This document shows positions 18,135-25,718 of a DNA stretch of 64,000 nucleotides, in pieces. The position numbers were made by a program, and so were the translations under genes. Location of the stretch: positions 1,612,001-1,676,000 of the forward strand of contig NZ_CP140614.1 in the NCBI RefSeq assembly GCF_036556685.1, given 5' to 3'. Origin of the DNA: Sulfurospirillum sp. 1612 (GTDB lineage: Bacteria; Campylobacterota; Campylobacteria; Campylobacterales; Sulfurospirillaceae). The notes beneath the pieces are model-generated. The model was not told the origin of the DNA, ran no database searches, and saw nothing but the letters and a program-made list of their open reading frames with translations. Position 1 is the stretch's first letter, and each line of letters starts with the position of its first letter.

Positions 18135-18769
18135 TTTAGACTTTTAATCGCATTCTCATAGCTAGAAGCACTAAAAACATAATTCCCCGCTACGACGATA
18201 TCAACCCCTGCAATGGCAAGTTCTTTGACATTTTTATCATTAACACCGCCATCCACTTCTATTAATACATCAAGATTTTTTGCTTCAATCATCGCACGCA
18301 AAACTTTGGCTTTTTCCAACACTGAATCGATAAACTTCTGACCTCCAAAACCCGGATTGACGCTCATCAACAGAACCATATCCAAATCTTCAAGAAGATA
18401 TTCTATCGCACTAGGAGGCGTGTGAGGATTGAGCACAATAGCGGGTTTAATACCATAACTTCGGATTTTTTGAATCAAACGATGGGGATGTTTTTCCTCT
18501 TCAATATGAAAAGAGATGTATTCGGGTTTAAAAGGTGCGAAAAGTTCTACAAAAAATGTATTGTTTTCTACCATTAAATGGATATCAAGTGGTTTTGTAG
18601 CTGCTTTTGCCACTGCTTTGACGACTACCGGTCCGATTGTCATATTAGGGACAAAATGTCCATCCATCACATCAACATGAACCAAATCACAACCGCCATC
18701 GCAGATATGTTTGATCTCCTCATCCAATTTTCCAAAATCTGCCGATAAGATACTGGGTGCGACTTTCAT
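18131..18769 (-). CDS. rpe: Ribulose-phosphate 3-epimerase
   Basis: This 212-residue TIM barrel interconverts ribulose-5-phosphate and xylulose-5-phosphate. It has APSILSADF, HVDVMDGHFVPN (metal ligands His and Asp), MSVNPGFGGQ and EVDGGV. The start is ATG 18769, 8 bases after AAGGAG; an upstream in-frame ATG at 18802 would put the leader hairpin inside the coding region and has no ribosome site. The leader carries a perfect 12-base-pair hairpin that ends exactly at the ribosome site. It matters for the Calvin, pentose phosphate or nucleotide routes. Confidence 0.95.
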   Translation of the reverse strand: MKVAPSILSADFGKLDEEIKHICDGGCDLVHVDVMDGHFVPNMTIGPVVVKAVAKAATKPLDIHLMVENNTFFVELFAPFKPEYISFHIEEEKHPHRLIQKIRSYGIKPAIVLNPHTPPSAIEYLLEDLDMVLLMSVNPGFGGQKFIDSVLEKAKVLRAMIEAKNLDVLIEVDGGVNDKNVKELAIAGVDIVVAGNYVFSASSYENAIKSLK

Positions 18770-18781
18770 ATTTAATTCTCC

Positions 18782-18836
18782 TTTATCTTGGGCTGGGCCC
18801 AAGATAAATTCCTCTCACTAAAGCTTCCACTTTGTG
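18782..18836 (-). promoter_or_regulatory. Two consecutive hairpins in the rpe leader
   Basis: Reading the minus strand, a first hairpin (18816-18836: CAC-AAAG / CTTT-A-GTG, loop 6) is followed by a perfect 12-base-pair stem with a 3-base loop (18782-18808: TTTATCTTGGGC / GCCCAAGATAAA). The 3' arm of the second stem runs directly into the GGAG of the rpe ribosome site. No T run follows, so it is not a plain terminator. Confidence 0.65.
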
Positions 18837-18904
18837 CAGAAATTTCATCTTTTTTTAAATTTTGAAGATTTTATCGTTAATTTCATAAAACCTTTATAAA
18901 TTTT

Positions 18905-18913
18905 TGGTATAAT
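18905..18913 (+). promoter_or_regulatory. Extended -10 promoter of rpmB
   Basis: TGG-TATAAT with the hexamer at 18908-18913, 33 bases before the rpmB ATG. It faces away from the rpe leader. Confidence 0.6.
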
Positions 18914-18945
18914 ATCAGCCTTATAAAAAATTCAAGGGATTAACT

Positions 18946-19134
18946 ATGGCAAAAAGATGCGCAATAACGGGCAAAGGTCCAATGGTTGGAAACAATGTAA
19001 GCCATGCTCACAATAAAACAAAAAGAAGATTTCTTCCAAATCTTAGAACCGTAAGAGTAGCACTAGAAGATGGTACCACGATGAAAATCAGAGTAGCTGC
19101 TTCAACTCTTAGGACAATGAAGAAAAACGCTTAA
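18946..19134 (+). CDS. rpmB: 50S ribosomal protein L28
   Basis: This 62-residue basic protein begins [20 protein letters not shown], the L28 signature, and continues with [10 protein letters not shown] and a C-terminal ASTLRTMKK. It is a structural component of the large subunit. No zinc-binding cysteine pairs are seen (only one Cys), so this is the C-minus paralogue type. AAGGGA lies 7 bases before the ATG. A hairpin follows 12 bases after the stop, so it is likely to be a single-gene transcript. Confidence 0.97.
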   Translation: MAKRCAITGKGPMVGNNVSHAHNKTKRRFLPNLRTVRVALEDGTTMKIRVAASTLRTMKKNA

Positions 19135-19146
19135 TCACATACAATA

Positions 19147-19184
19147 TTTGGAATTGGGTTCATGCTTGATTCCAAACCTGTTTT
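19147..19184 (+). terminator. Probable rpmB terminator
   Basis: TTTGGAAT (19147-19154) and ATTCCAAA (19169-19176) form a perfect 8-base-pair stem around a 14-base loop, followed by CCTG and four T. Its position just after rpmB and before argJ supports termination, though the T run is short. Confidence 0.45.
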
Positions 19185-19212
19185 AATCAAATCTATCAAA
19201 AAGAGTGTACAG

Positions 19213-20397
19213 ATGTTCAATATTATTTCGCTTCAGGGCGGACTTGACAATGTCGATGGGTTTTACTCAAGTGGAATAAATGCCGGTTTTAAAAAAGATG
19301 GTGGACTCGATGTCGCTTTTATCCGAAGTGAAAAAGCATGCGATGTTAGTGCACTGTTTACTTCTAATAAATTTCAAGCTGCCCCAATAAAACATGTCAA
19401 ACGCTATCCAAAAGATTTCAAGACCAATTTCATACTTATGAATTCCAAAAATGCCAATGCGATGACAGGAGTTGAAGGAATTGAGGATATTGATACCATC
19501 TTTCAAAATCTGGATAACCTCACGTTAGAGAATCCTATCATGAGCTCAACTGGTGTGATTGGATATCGTCTGGATACTCCAAAAATCATCCAAGCCGTAA
19601 AGCGTTTTGATTTCAATGAAAAAAACTCTGATGCGTGTGCCAAGGCTATCATGACAACGGATAGTTTCAAGAAAGAATTGTGTTTCAAAGTCGAATTGGA
19701 TAATGGAGAATATTATCATATCGCCGGAATCTGTAAGGGTGCGGGAATGATTAATCCGGCTATGGCCACGATGCTGTGCTTTATTGTCACTGATGCCAAC
19801 ATACCAAAATCGGATATGGATACGCTCTTAAGAGAAAGTGTTGAGCGCTCGTTTAATTCTATCAGCGTCGATGGGGATACTTCGACCAATGACAGTGTCT
19901 TTTTACTTAGCAACAAAACCCGCGCATGCTATGACCATGATTCTTTCAAGCAAGCCTTAGATCTCATCACTAAAAATTTGGCGATGATGATCTTAAAAGA
20001 TGGTGAAGGAAGCAACAAAGTCGTGGCGTTTGAAGTCAATGGCGCTGCCTCCACCCAAGAGGCAATGCATGCTGCGAAAAAATTAAGCAATTCACTATTA
20101 GTCAAAACTGCTATCTTTGGAGAAGATCCAAATTGGGGGCGCATCGCTTCGACGATTGGTGCTGCTGAGATTACGTGTGATGAAGCGTTGCTTGAGATTT
20201 ATTATGATGATGTACTGATTCATTCAAAAGAACAACCCTTACTTGATGCCGCAACAGAAGCAAAAGCGTGCGCTGTTATGAAGAAGGATTCCTTTAAAAT
20301 ACAATGCAATTTAAATGTCGGAGATGCTTCATTTACAGCCTATGGCTGCGACCTTAGCTATGAATATGTCAAGATCAATGCAGATTATAGAACTTGA
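19213..20397 (+). CDS. argJ: Bifunctional ornithine acetyltransferase / N-acetylglutamate synthase
   Basis: This 394-residue protein transfers acetyl from N-acetylornithine to glutamate, recycling the group in arginine synthesis. The self-cleavage site is present as GAGMINPAMATMLCF (cut before the Thr of ATM), with KGAGM before it and SVDGDTSTNDSV and EDPNWGRI downstream, so both subunits will form. The start is ATG 19213, with AAGAG 7 bases upstream. An in-frame ATG at 19162 would start inside the rpmB terminator hairpin and adds 17 residues absent from typical ArgJ. No other arg gene is near. Confidence 0.95.
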   Translation: MFNIISLQGGLDNVDGFYSSGINAGFKKDGGLDVAFIRSEKACDVSALFTSNKFQAAPIKHVKRYPKDFKTNFILMNSKNANAMTGVEGIEDIDTIFQNLDNLTLENPIMSSTGVIGYRLDTPKIIQAVKRFDFNEKNSDACAKAIMTTDSFKKELCFKVELDNGEYYHIAGICKGAGMINPAMATMLCFIVTDANIPKSDMDTLLRESVERSFNSISVDGDTSTNDSVFLLSNKTRACYDHDSFKQALDLITKNLAMMILKDGEGSNKVVAFEVNGAASTQEAMHAAKKLSNSLLVKTAIFGEDPNWGRIASTIGAAEITCDEALLEIYYDDVLIHSKEQPLLDAATEAKACAVMKKDSFKIQCNLNVGDASFTAYGCDLSYEYVKINADYRT

Positions 20398-20441
20398 AGC
20401 ATAGATTCGGTACAATCAATCACAAAATTAAGGAGGAAAAA

Positions 20442-20669
20442 ATGTTACCAGAATATAGAGAAATCATCTCTAGTCTAAAAGTTGAAAATGCACATTTTGC
20501 AAAAGTTTTTGAACGACACAACGAATTAGATCAAAAAATTGAAGATGTAGATAGTGGTAGAGAACATCTAGAACCATTAGAGCTTGATACTTTAAAAAGA
20601 GAAAAGTTGAAGCTTAAAGATGAAGCCTACGCCTTGATATTAGAATACAAAAAAGCTCACAATTTATAA
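20442..20669 (+). CDS. DUF465 (YdcH-like) small coiled-coil protein
   Basis: This 75-residue, wholly helical protein has the DUF465 pattern: LPEYREIISSLKVENAHF, then a short turn, then TLKREKLKLKDEAYALI. Members are short helical hairpins of unknown function, common in Proteobacteria. AGGAGG lies 5 bases before the ATG at 20442; a TACAAT at 20411-20416 may be its own -10 box. It is followed by a hairpin and a 130-base gap before the glycogen island. Confidence 0.85.
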   Translation: MLPEYREIISSLKVENAHFAKVFERHNELDQKIEDVDSGREHLEPLELDTLKREKLKLKDEAYALILEYKKAHNL

Positions 20670-20676
20670 TAACTTC

Positions 20677-20696
20677 GGAGATACGTTCGTGTCTCC
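20677..20696 (+). repeat. Hairpin after the DUF465 gene
   Basis: GGAGATACG and CGTGTCTCC pair with one G-U wobble around a 2-base centre. No T run follows, so it is at best a weak terminator or an mRNA 3'-end stabiliser. Confidence 0.4.
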
Positions 20697-20769
20697 AACT
20701 CACACCCTCTTCTCGCTTATATGATTATTTCATAAACATTTTTGCAACCGTTTATTTATAAATCTTCGG

Positions 20770-20775
20770 TATAAT
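20770..20775 (+). promoter_or_regulatory. -10 box for the alpha-glucan island
   Basis: TATAAT 29 bases before the first island ATG, with AAGGAG at 20793-20798. All twelve genes to 39042 lie on this strand. Confidence 0.55.
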
Positions 20776-20804
20776 AACCATAACAAAAATCCAAGGAGAA
20801 TATG

Positions 20805-21083
20805 ATGGTTAAGGTCACGAAAAAAGGTAACAAATCTTGGGTAACATTTACAATATTACCTCTAGAAGCTGAAACAGTAGCCCTTTGCGGAGATTGGAGT
20901 GATTGGAAGAATGAACCCATGAAAAGTAAGAAAAATGGAGAATTTTATCTGACAAAGATTTTAAAATCAGACAATGCCTATCAGTTTGGATACAAGATTA
21001 ATGGTGAAAATTGGATTTGTGATGATACGAGTGAGTTGATTGACTCCCCGTTTAATTCAAAAAACTCGCTTTTAAAGATATAA
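20805..21083 (+). CDS. Stand-alone CBM48 / isoamylase early-set glycogen-binding protein
   Basis: This 92-residue protein is one E-set (AMPK-beta/isoamylase N-terminal) domain and nothing else. It shows WVTFTILPLEAETVALCGDW, the sheet signature VALCGDWSDWKNEPMKSKKN, and YQFGYKINGENWICDD. The conserved tryptophans (WSDW, ENW) are those that stack on alpha-glucans in CBM48. It is cytoplasmic, with no signal peptide. It heads the island, so it likely binds glycogen and may tether or regulate an enzyme. Start is ATG 20805 (6 bases after AAGGAG), with ATG 20802 just before it. Confidence 0.85.
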   Translation: MVKVTKKGNKSWVTFTILPLEAETVALCGDWSDWKNEPMKSKKNGEFYLTKILKSDNAYQFGYKINGENWICDDTSELIDSPFNSKNSLLKI

Positions 21084-21114
21084 TAGTTTAAGACTTCTCT
21101 TGTACCCCAAGAGA
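21079..21114 (+). promoter_or_regulatory. Second island promoter overlapping a stop codon, with 5'-end hairpin
   Basis: TATAAT at 21079-21084 contains the stop codon of the CBM48 gene. A start about 7 bases later would place the perfect stem TCTCTTG / CAAGAGA (21096-21114, 5-base loop) at the very 5' end of the mRNA for the nucleotidyltransferase gene. No T run follows the stem. Confidence 0.42.
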
Positions 21115-21149
21115 CGGAACCATCTTGCCAAACTAAAAGGAGATAAATT

Positions 21150-23657
21150 ATGAAAGCCGTCGTAATGGCAGGTGGATTTGGCACCCGAATCCAACCCCTC
21201 ACACACTCAATTCCAAAACCAATGCTTCCTATTGTTAACAGACCGATGATGGAACACACGATGATGATGCTCAAAGATTTAGGCATCACAGATTTTATTG
21301 TTCTACTTTATTATAAGCCCGAGATTATCAAAGAATATTTTAAAGACGGCAGTGATTTTGGCATCACAATCAATTATATAACCCCTAATGATGACTATGG
21401 AACCGCAGGTGCAGTCAAACTCGCACAAGAATTGATAGGAGATGAAAATTTCATCATTATCAGTGGTGATTTGGTAACAGATTTTAATTTTCAAAAACTC
21501 TTTGATTTTCACAAAAAGCACAAAGCCAAACTCTCTATTGGCCTCACTTCCGTTGAAAACCCACTACAATTTGGCGTCGTCATTACCAACAAAGATCATA
21601 AGATAGAAAAATTTTTGGAAAAACCAAGCTGGGGCGAAGTCTTCAGCGATACAATCAATACCGGTATTTATATTATCGAACCTGAAATATTAAACTTTAT
21701 TCCAAAAAATGAAAATTACGATTTTGGCAAGGATTTATTTCCGAGTCTCATGAAAAGTGATATTGAACTCATGGGATATAATTTGAAGGGATATTGGCGC
21801 GATGTGGGTAATCCGGAGAGTTATCGCGAAGTGCATCAAGACATCCTCTATGATCGTTTTCATTTTACTATTCCGGGACAAACCCAAAAGTATCCCGATG
21901 GCATACTCTACAGCGACACCCCATATCAACTTGATAAAAGCATTGAGATCATCGGTAATGTTGTCTTAGGTAAAAATGTTACTATTGGTAATAATGTACG
22001 ATTGGGCAATGTCACTATTGGAGACGATGTCAAAATTGGCAGTGGCTCAAACATCCGTAACAGCGTTTTATGGAATCACATCACCATCGGTAAAAATGCA
22101 AAATTTGATGGTTGTGTCATCTGCTCGGATAATGTCATCGGCAAAAATGTCACCGCCAAAGCGGGATTGATATTAGCACAAAATTGTGAAGTTGGAGAGC
22201 TGGCATCATTTGAGCGAGACGTCACGATTTGGCCAGACAAGAAAGTAGAAGCCGCATCCATTGTCAGCCACTCTTTGATACTAGGAAGTAGATATAAAAA
22301 CGCCATATTTGAAGGGGGAAGTGTCTCCGGAAAAAGCAATATCGAGCTCTCTTGCGACATGGCAACAAAATTAGCTGAAGCCTTTGCCTCACAACTCCCA
22401 ATCGGCTCCAAAGTTGCAGTTGGTAGGGATAATGACAAAAGTTCACGAATGATAAAGCGCGCTTTTTTAGGGGGATTGCTCTCAGCCGGAATCAACGTCA
22501 TTGATATGAAAGGCATCGCCTCTTCGATTCTCAGATACGCCATAGCACGAGATGATTCCATCATCGCAGGAGCACATTTTAGACGTGACATCCTCGATAC
22601 AACCTGTTCACAAATCACTCTTTTTGATGAAGCTGCACTAAGGATTGATTCTAACTCCATCAAGGGAGTGGAAAAGGCATTTTTCACCGAGAAATTCAGA
22701 CGTGTGGATTATTCAAAAATTGGAGAGATTGAAGAATCCCTTCATGGCAAAGAGCTGCAATCATATGCAGTAGCAGTCGAAGAGAAAATCGACCATAGTA
22801 TCATCAAATGTGGTGGATTTAAGGTCGCTGTTGATGTTATGCATGGCAGCACTGCCGAAGTTTTTCCGCTTCTTTTAAATAATCTTGGTGTTGAAAATAT
22901 CGTCTTAGATGCTTATTATGATAATAAAAAACTCTCCAACATCGATAATCTCCTCAATCGCGCCAAATCCAATATCTCGAGCATTGTCACAAGCCTTAAT
23001 TATGATATGGGGATTATCATCTATCCTAATGCACAACGACTCTTACTCATCACCGATCAAGGTGAAGTCCTCGATAAGGTCAAAGGCTTATTAACCGTGA
23101 TGTATCTGCTTAATCTCACCACCAACGAAGGAGAGCGAAAGAAAAAGGTCTTTTTACCAACATGGTCGACTGATATGATTTATTTTGAAAATTTAGAAAT
23201 CGAACGAGGAAATTACTCCAACTTCAAAGCAGAAAAACTCAAAGAGTATGACTTAGTCGCCACGATGGATGGCAACTTTACCTTTACCGAATTTGGATTG
23301 AGTCGTGATGCGATGTATGCGAGCTTGAAAATCATGGAGATGCTCAGCTGTCACGGTATCAAACTCTCAGAAGTCTCTAAAAAACTTGATGACTTCTACT
23401 ATACCAGTCACAAAATAGAGTGTTCGCAATCGCTCAAAGGCAAGATGATGCGCAAATTTTTGGAAGATGCCATCGGCAAAAAATCTTCCTCAATCGACGG
23501 CGTTAAGATTTGGGAAAGTAAAACCGATTGGATTTTGATGATACCAGATCAGTACAGTGACCATCTCAATATCTATATCCAAGCGATTAATGAAGCAAAG
23601 GGAGAAGAGATTTACGAAAAATATTGCAAGAAAATAGACCTATGGTCGAAACAGTGA
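21150..23657 (+). CDS. Sugar-1-phosphate nucleotidyltransferase fused to a degenerate phosphomannomutase-like domain
   Basis: This 835-residue protein has three parts. Residues 1-230: nucleotidyltransferase fold with VMAGGFGTRIQPLT and PKPMLPI, GDLVTDF (metal Asp), GVVITNKDHKI, KPSWGEVFSDTINTGIY. About 250-370: left-handed beta-helix hexapeptides (VVLGKNVTIGNNVRLGNVTI). About 380-835: alpha-D-phosphohexomutase fold, whose phosphoserine loop is replaced by IIAGAHFRRD (about 471-480) and whose DGDGDR metal loop is replaced by NYDMGIIIYPNAQR (617-630). Such fusions are annotated as mannose-1-phosphate guanylyltransferases, but glucose-1-phosphate activation is likely here because the island has no glgC. 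AAGGAG lies 8 bases before the ATG. Its substrate and nucleotide are inference. Confidence 0.86.
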   Translation: MKAVVMAGGFGTRIQPLTHSIPKPMLPIVNRPMMEHTMMMLKDLGITDFIVLLYYKPEIIKEYFKDGSDFGITINYITPNDDYGTAGAVKLAQELIGDENFIIISGDLVTDFNFQKLFDFHKKHKAKLSIGLTSVENPLQFGVVITNKDHKIEKFLEKPSWGEVFSDTINTGIYIIEPEILNFIPKNENYDFGKDLFPSLMKSDIELMGYNLKGYWRDVGNPESYREVHQDILYDRFHFTIPGQTQKYPDGILYSDTPYQLDKSIEIIGNVVLGKNVTIGNNVRLGNVTIGDDVKIGSGSNIRNSVLWNHITIGKNAKFDGCVICSDNVIGKNVTAKAGLILAQNCEVGELASFERDVTIWPDKKVEAASIVSHSLILGSRYKNAIFEGGSVSGKSNIELSCDMATKLAEAFASQLPIGSKVAVGRDNDKSSRMIKRAFLGGLLSAGINVIDMKGIASSILRYAIARDDSIIAGAHFRRDILDTTCSQITLFDEAALRIDSNSIKGVEKAFFTEKFRRVDYSKIGEIEESLHGKELQSYAVAVEEKIDHSIIKCGGFKVAVDVMHGSTAEVFPLLLNNLGVENIVLDAYYDNKKLSNIDNLLNRAKSNISSIVTSLNYDMGIIIYPNAQRLLLITDQGEVLDKVKGLLTVMYLLNLTTNEGERKKKVFLPTWSTDMIYFENLEIERGNYSNFKAEKLKEYDLVATMDGNFTFTEFGLSRDAMYASLKIMEMLSCHGIKLSEVSKKLDDFYYTSHKIECSQSLKGKMMRKFLEDAIGKKSSSIDGVKIWESKTDWILMIPDQYSDHLNIYIQAINEAKGEEIYEKYCKKIDLWSKQ

Positions 23658-23664
23658 GCCCTCT

Positions 23665-25704
23665 GTGTTGAACTTAAGCTTCATCTGGCACATGCACCAA
23701 CCCGATTACAGAGATGACGCAGGCATCATGAAGATGCCTTGGGTTTTTTTGCATGCGATCAAAGATTATTTTGATATGCCCTGGATGCTAGCAAGACATC
23801 CCAATATTAAGGCCACGTTCAATATTACCTGTCCGCTCATAGAACAGTTAAAACTTTACTATGATGCGCCTGAGTCTCATGATTATTTTTTGAGCCTTTG
23901 GCTACAAGATACTAAAACGTTACATGAGAGTCAATTGCAGTGGATGATCAAGCTATGCAAAAGCGCACAATATGACACCATGGTCTCATCCCTGCCCTAT
24001 TTCAAAACACTCTATGAGAAGACAGAATATGAAAGTCAAGAGCTTTTTGATATGCAAGTGCTCTTTATCCTCTCATGGTGTGGCGTCTATTTGCGAGAGC
24101 ACAATGATCTTGTAAAAGAGCTGATTGCCAAAGAGAAAGATTTCAATCAAGATGATAAACAACGCCTACTCAAAGAATTGGCGCAATTTGTCAAAAGTAT
24201 CTTTGAATACTATATCTTACTCGCCAAAGAAGCGCGTATTTGTATCTCGACGACGCCCCTAAATCACCCGATTTTGCCATTATTAGTTGATATGAACAAT
24301 GCCCTTATTGCTAACAAAAGCACCAATATCCCTAAACAAAGTAGCTCCTTGAAAGAGGATGCCCTCTTGCAAATACAAAAAGCGCAAGCCTTGTTTGAAG
24401 AGACTTTTGGGTTTGCCCCTAGTGGTTTTTGGCCAGCGGAGGGAGCGGTTGATACGCAAAGCGTCCAACTCTTGCGCGACAACGGCATCCGATGGATTGC
24501 TACTGATGAAGCGATTTTGTTTAAATCACTCCAAAATAGTGATCGAAAAAATCTCTATTCTCCTTATTTATATCAAGACATGTGCATGGGCTTTCGAGAT
24601 CATGGACTCAGCGATTTGGTAGGATTTACTTATAGGTTTTGGGACGCGCAAAAAGCCAGCCATCACTTTATAGAAGCGCTCAAATCGATTAATAATGACA
24701 ATAAAAATGCCACTGTTTTTGTGATACTCGATGGTGAAAATGCTTGGGAATTTTACAAAAATAATGGATTTGATTTTTTTGATGCCCTCTATGATGGTCT
24801 CAACCACACTGCTTGGTGCCAGACGCTGCATATGGATGATGTGTTAAAATTACCCAAAAAACCCCTAGAGAGGCTAAGTCCTGGTAGCTGGATCAATGGT
24901 GAACTCAATACCTGGGTCGGACATAAAGAGAAAACCCGAGCTTGGGATCTTATCTATCTGACCAAACGCGATTTTGAACATCACCGAAGCAAACTGAGTC
25001 CTGAAGTGCTTGATAAAATCACTGATGAGTTTTTATTGGCAGAGTGTTCGGATTGGTTTTGGTGGTATGGCGATGACCATTACACCGACTTTGGCGGTGA
25101 GTTTGATGATCTTTTTCGAGCGCACTTGATTCATATCTATCTTTTGATGGAAATCTCGCCACCGACAGATTTGTTTGAGCCCATCACCAAACACAAAAGT
25201 TCAAAACACTTTTGGCTCCCTCCAAAATCCAATATATCTCCAAATCTCAATGGCATGCATCATTCGTTTTTTGATTGGATTGGATGTGGCACCGTTGATG
25301 AAGAGAAACTTTTTTCGACAATGGATAAAGCAAGAGGACCAATCAAAAAAATCCTTTATGGCGAAGATGAAGCATATCTCTATTTTGCATTTTTGGCCGG
25401 GGAAATTGGGTTTTCCACTTACAATCGGCTCAATATCATCATCGATCCCTTAGGCATCAATGAAGCCTTGCTTTTTGATACTGAGGTAAATCAAAATATT
25501 TCAAAACATCAAGGTAATTTAGAGATTGATTTTATTGTCAAAAATTGGTTTGATATCCGAATTAACAAAGCGGGATTAGAAGATAAATTGGTCAAATTTA
25601 GATTTGAATTGTGTCATGATCACAAAATCATACAGACCCTACCGGGATTTGGGGAACTTGATATGGATTTGACAAATAACTACACTGAAAATTGGTTTAT
25701 ATAA
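23665..25704 (+). CDS. GH57 glycoside hydrolase (amylopullulanase/alpha-amylase-like)
   Basis: This 679-residue protein opens with LSFIWHMHQPDYRDD, the GH57 conserved region 1. The nucleophile Glu lies in SGFWPAEGAV and the acid Asp in FVILDGENAW; WWYGDDHYTD follows. A C-terminal beta-sandwich of about 200 residues ends the protein. GH57 enzymes act on alpha-1,4 (and sometimes alpha-1,6) glucans by a retaining mechanism. No signal peptide is seen, so the substrate is an internal glucan such as glycogen. Start is GTG 23665 (next codon TTG), 7 bases after the previous stop, with a weak ribosome site. It might supply debranching, since no GH13 debranching enzyme is in the island. Confidence 0.88.
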   Translation: MLNLSFIWHMHQPDYRDDAGIMKMPWVFLHAIKDYFDMPWMLARHPNIKATFNITCPLIEQLKLYYDAPESHDYFLSLWLQDTKTLHESQLQWMIKLCKSAQYDTMVSSLPYFKTLYEKTEYESQELFDMQVLFILSWCGVYLREHNDLVKELIAKEKDFNQDDKQRLLKELAQFVKSIFEYYILLAKEARICISTTPLNHPILPLLVDMNNALIANKSTNIPKQSSSLKEDALLQIQKAQALFEETFGFAPSGFWPAEGAVDTQSVQLLRDNGIRWIATDEAILFKSLQNSDRKNLYSPYLYQDMCMGFRDHGLSDLVGFTYRFWDAQKASHHFIEALKSINNDNKNATVFVILDGENAWEFYKNNGFDFFDALYDGLNHTAWCQTLHMDDVLKLPKKPLERLSPGSWINGELNTWVGHKEKTRAWDLIYLTKRDFEHHRSKLSPEVLDKITDEFLLAECSDWFWWYGDDHYTDFGGEFDDLFRAHLIHIYLLMEISPPTDLFEPITKHKSSKHFWLPPKSNISPNLNGMHHSFFDWIGCGTVDEEKLFSTMDKARGPIKKILYGEDEAYLYFAFLAGEIGFSTYNRLNIIIDPLGINEALLFDTEVNQNISKHQGNLEIDFIVKNWFDIRINKAGLEDKLVKFRFELCHDHKIIQTLPGFGELDMDLTNNYTENWFI

Positions 25705-25718
25705 TGAAAGAGGAAAAT

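Noticed and set aside
19162-19212. Extra N-terminal codons of argJ from ATG 19162
   Set aside because: They overlap the rpmB terminator hairpin, lack a ribosome site and have no counterpart in the usual ArgJ N-terminus.
20677-20696. Hairpin after DUF465 gene as a strong terminator
   Set aside because: The stem is good, but no T run follows on either strand, so intrinsic termination is unlikely.
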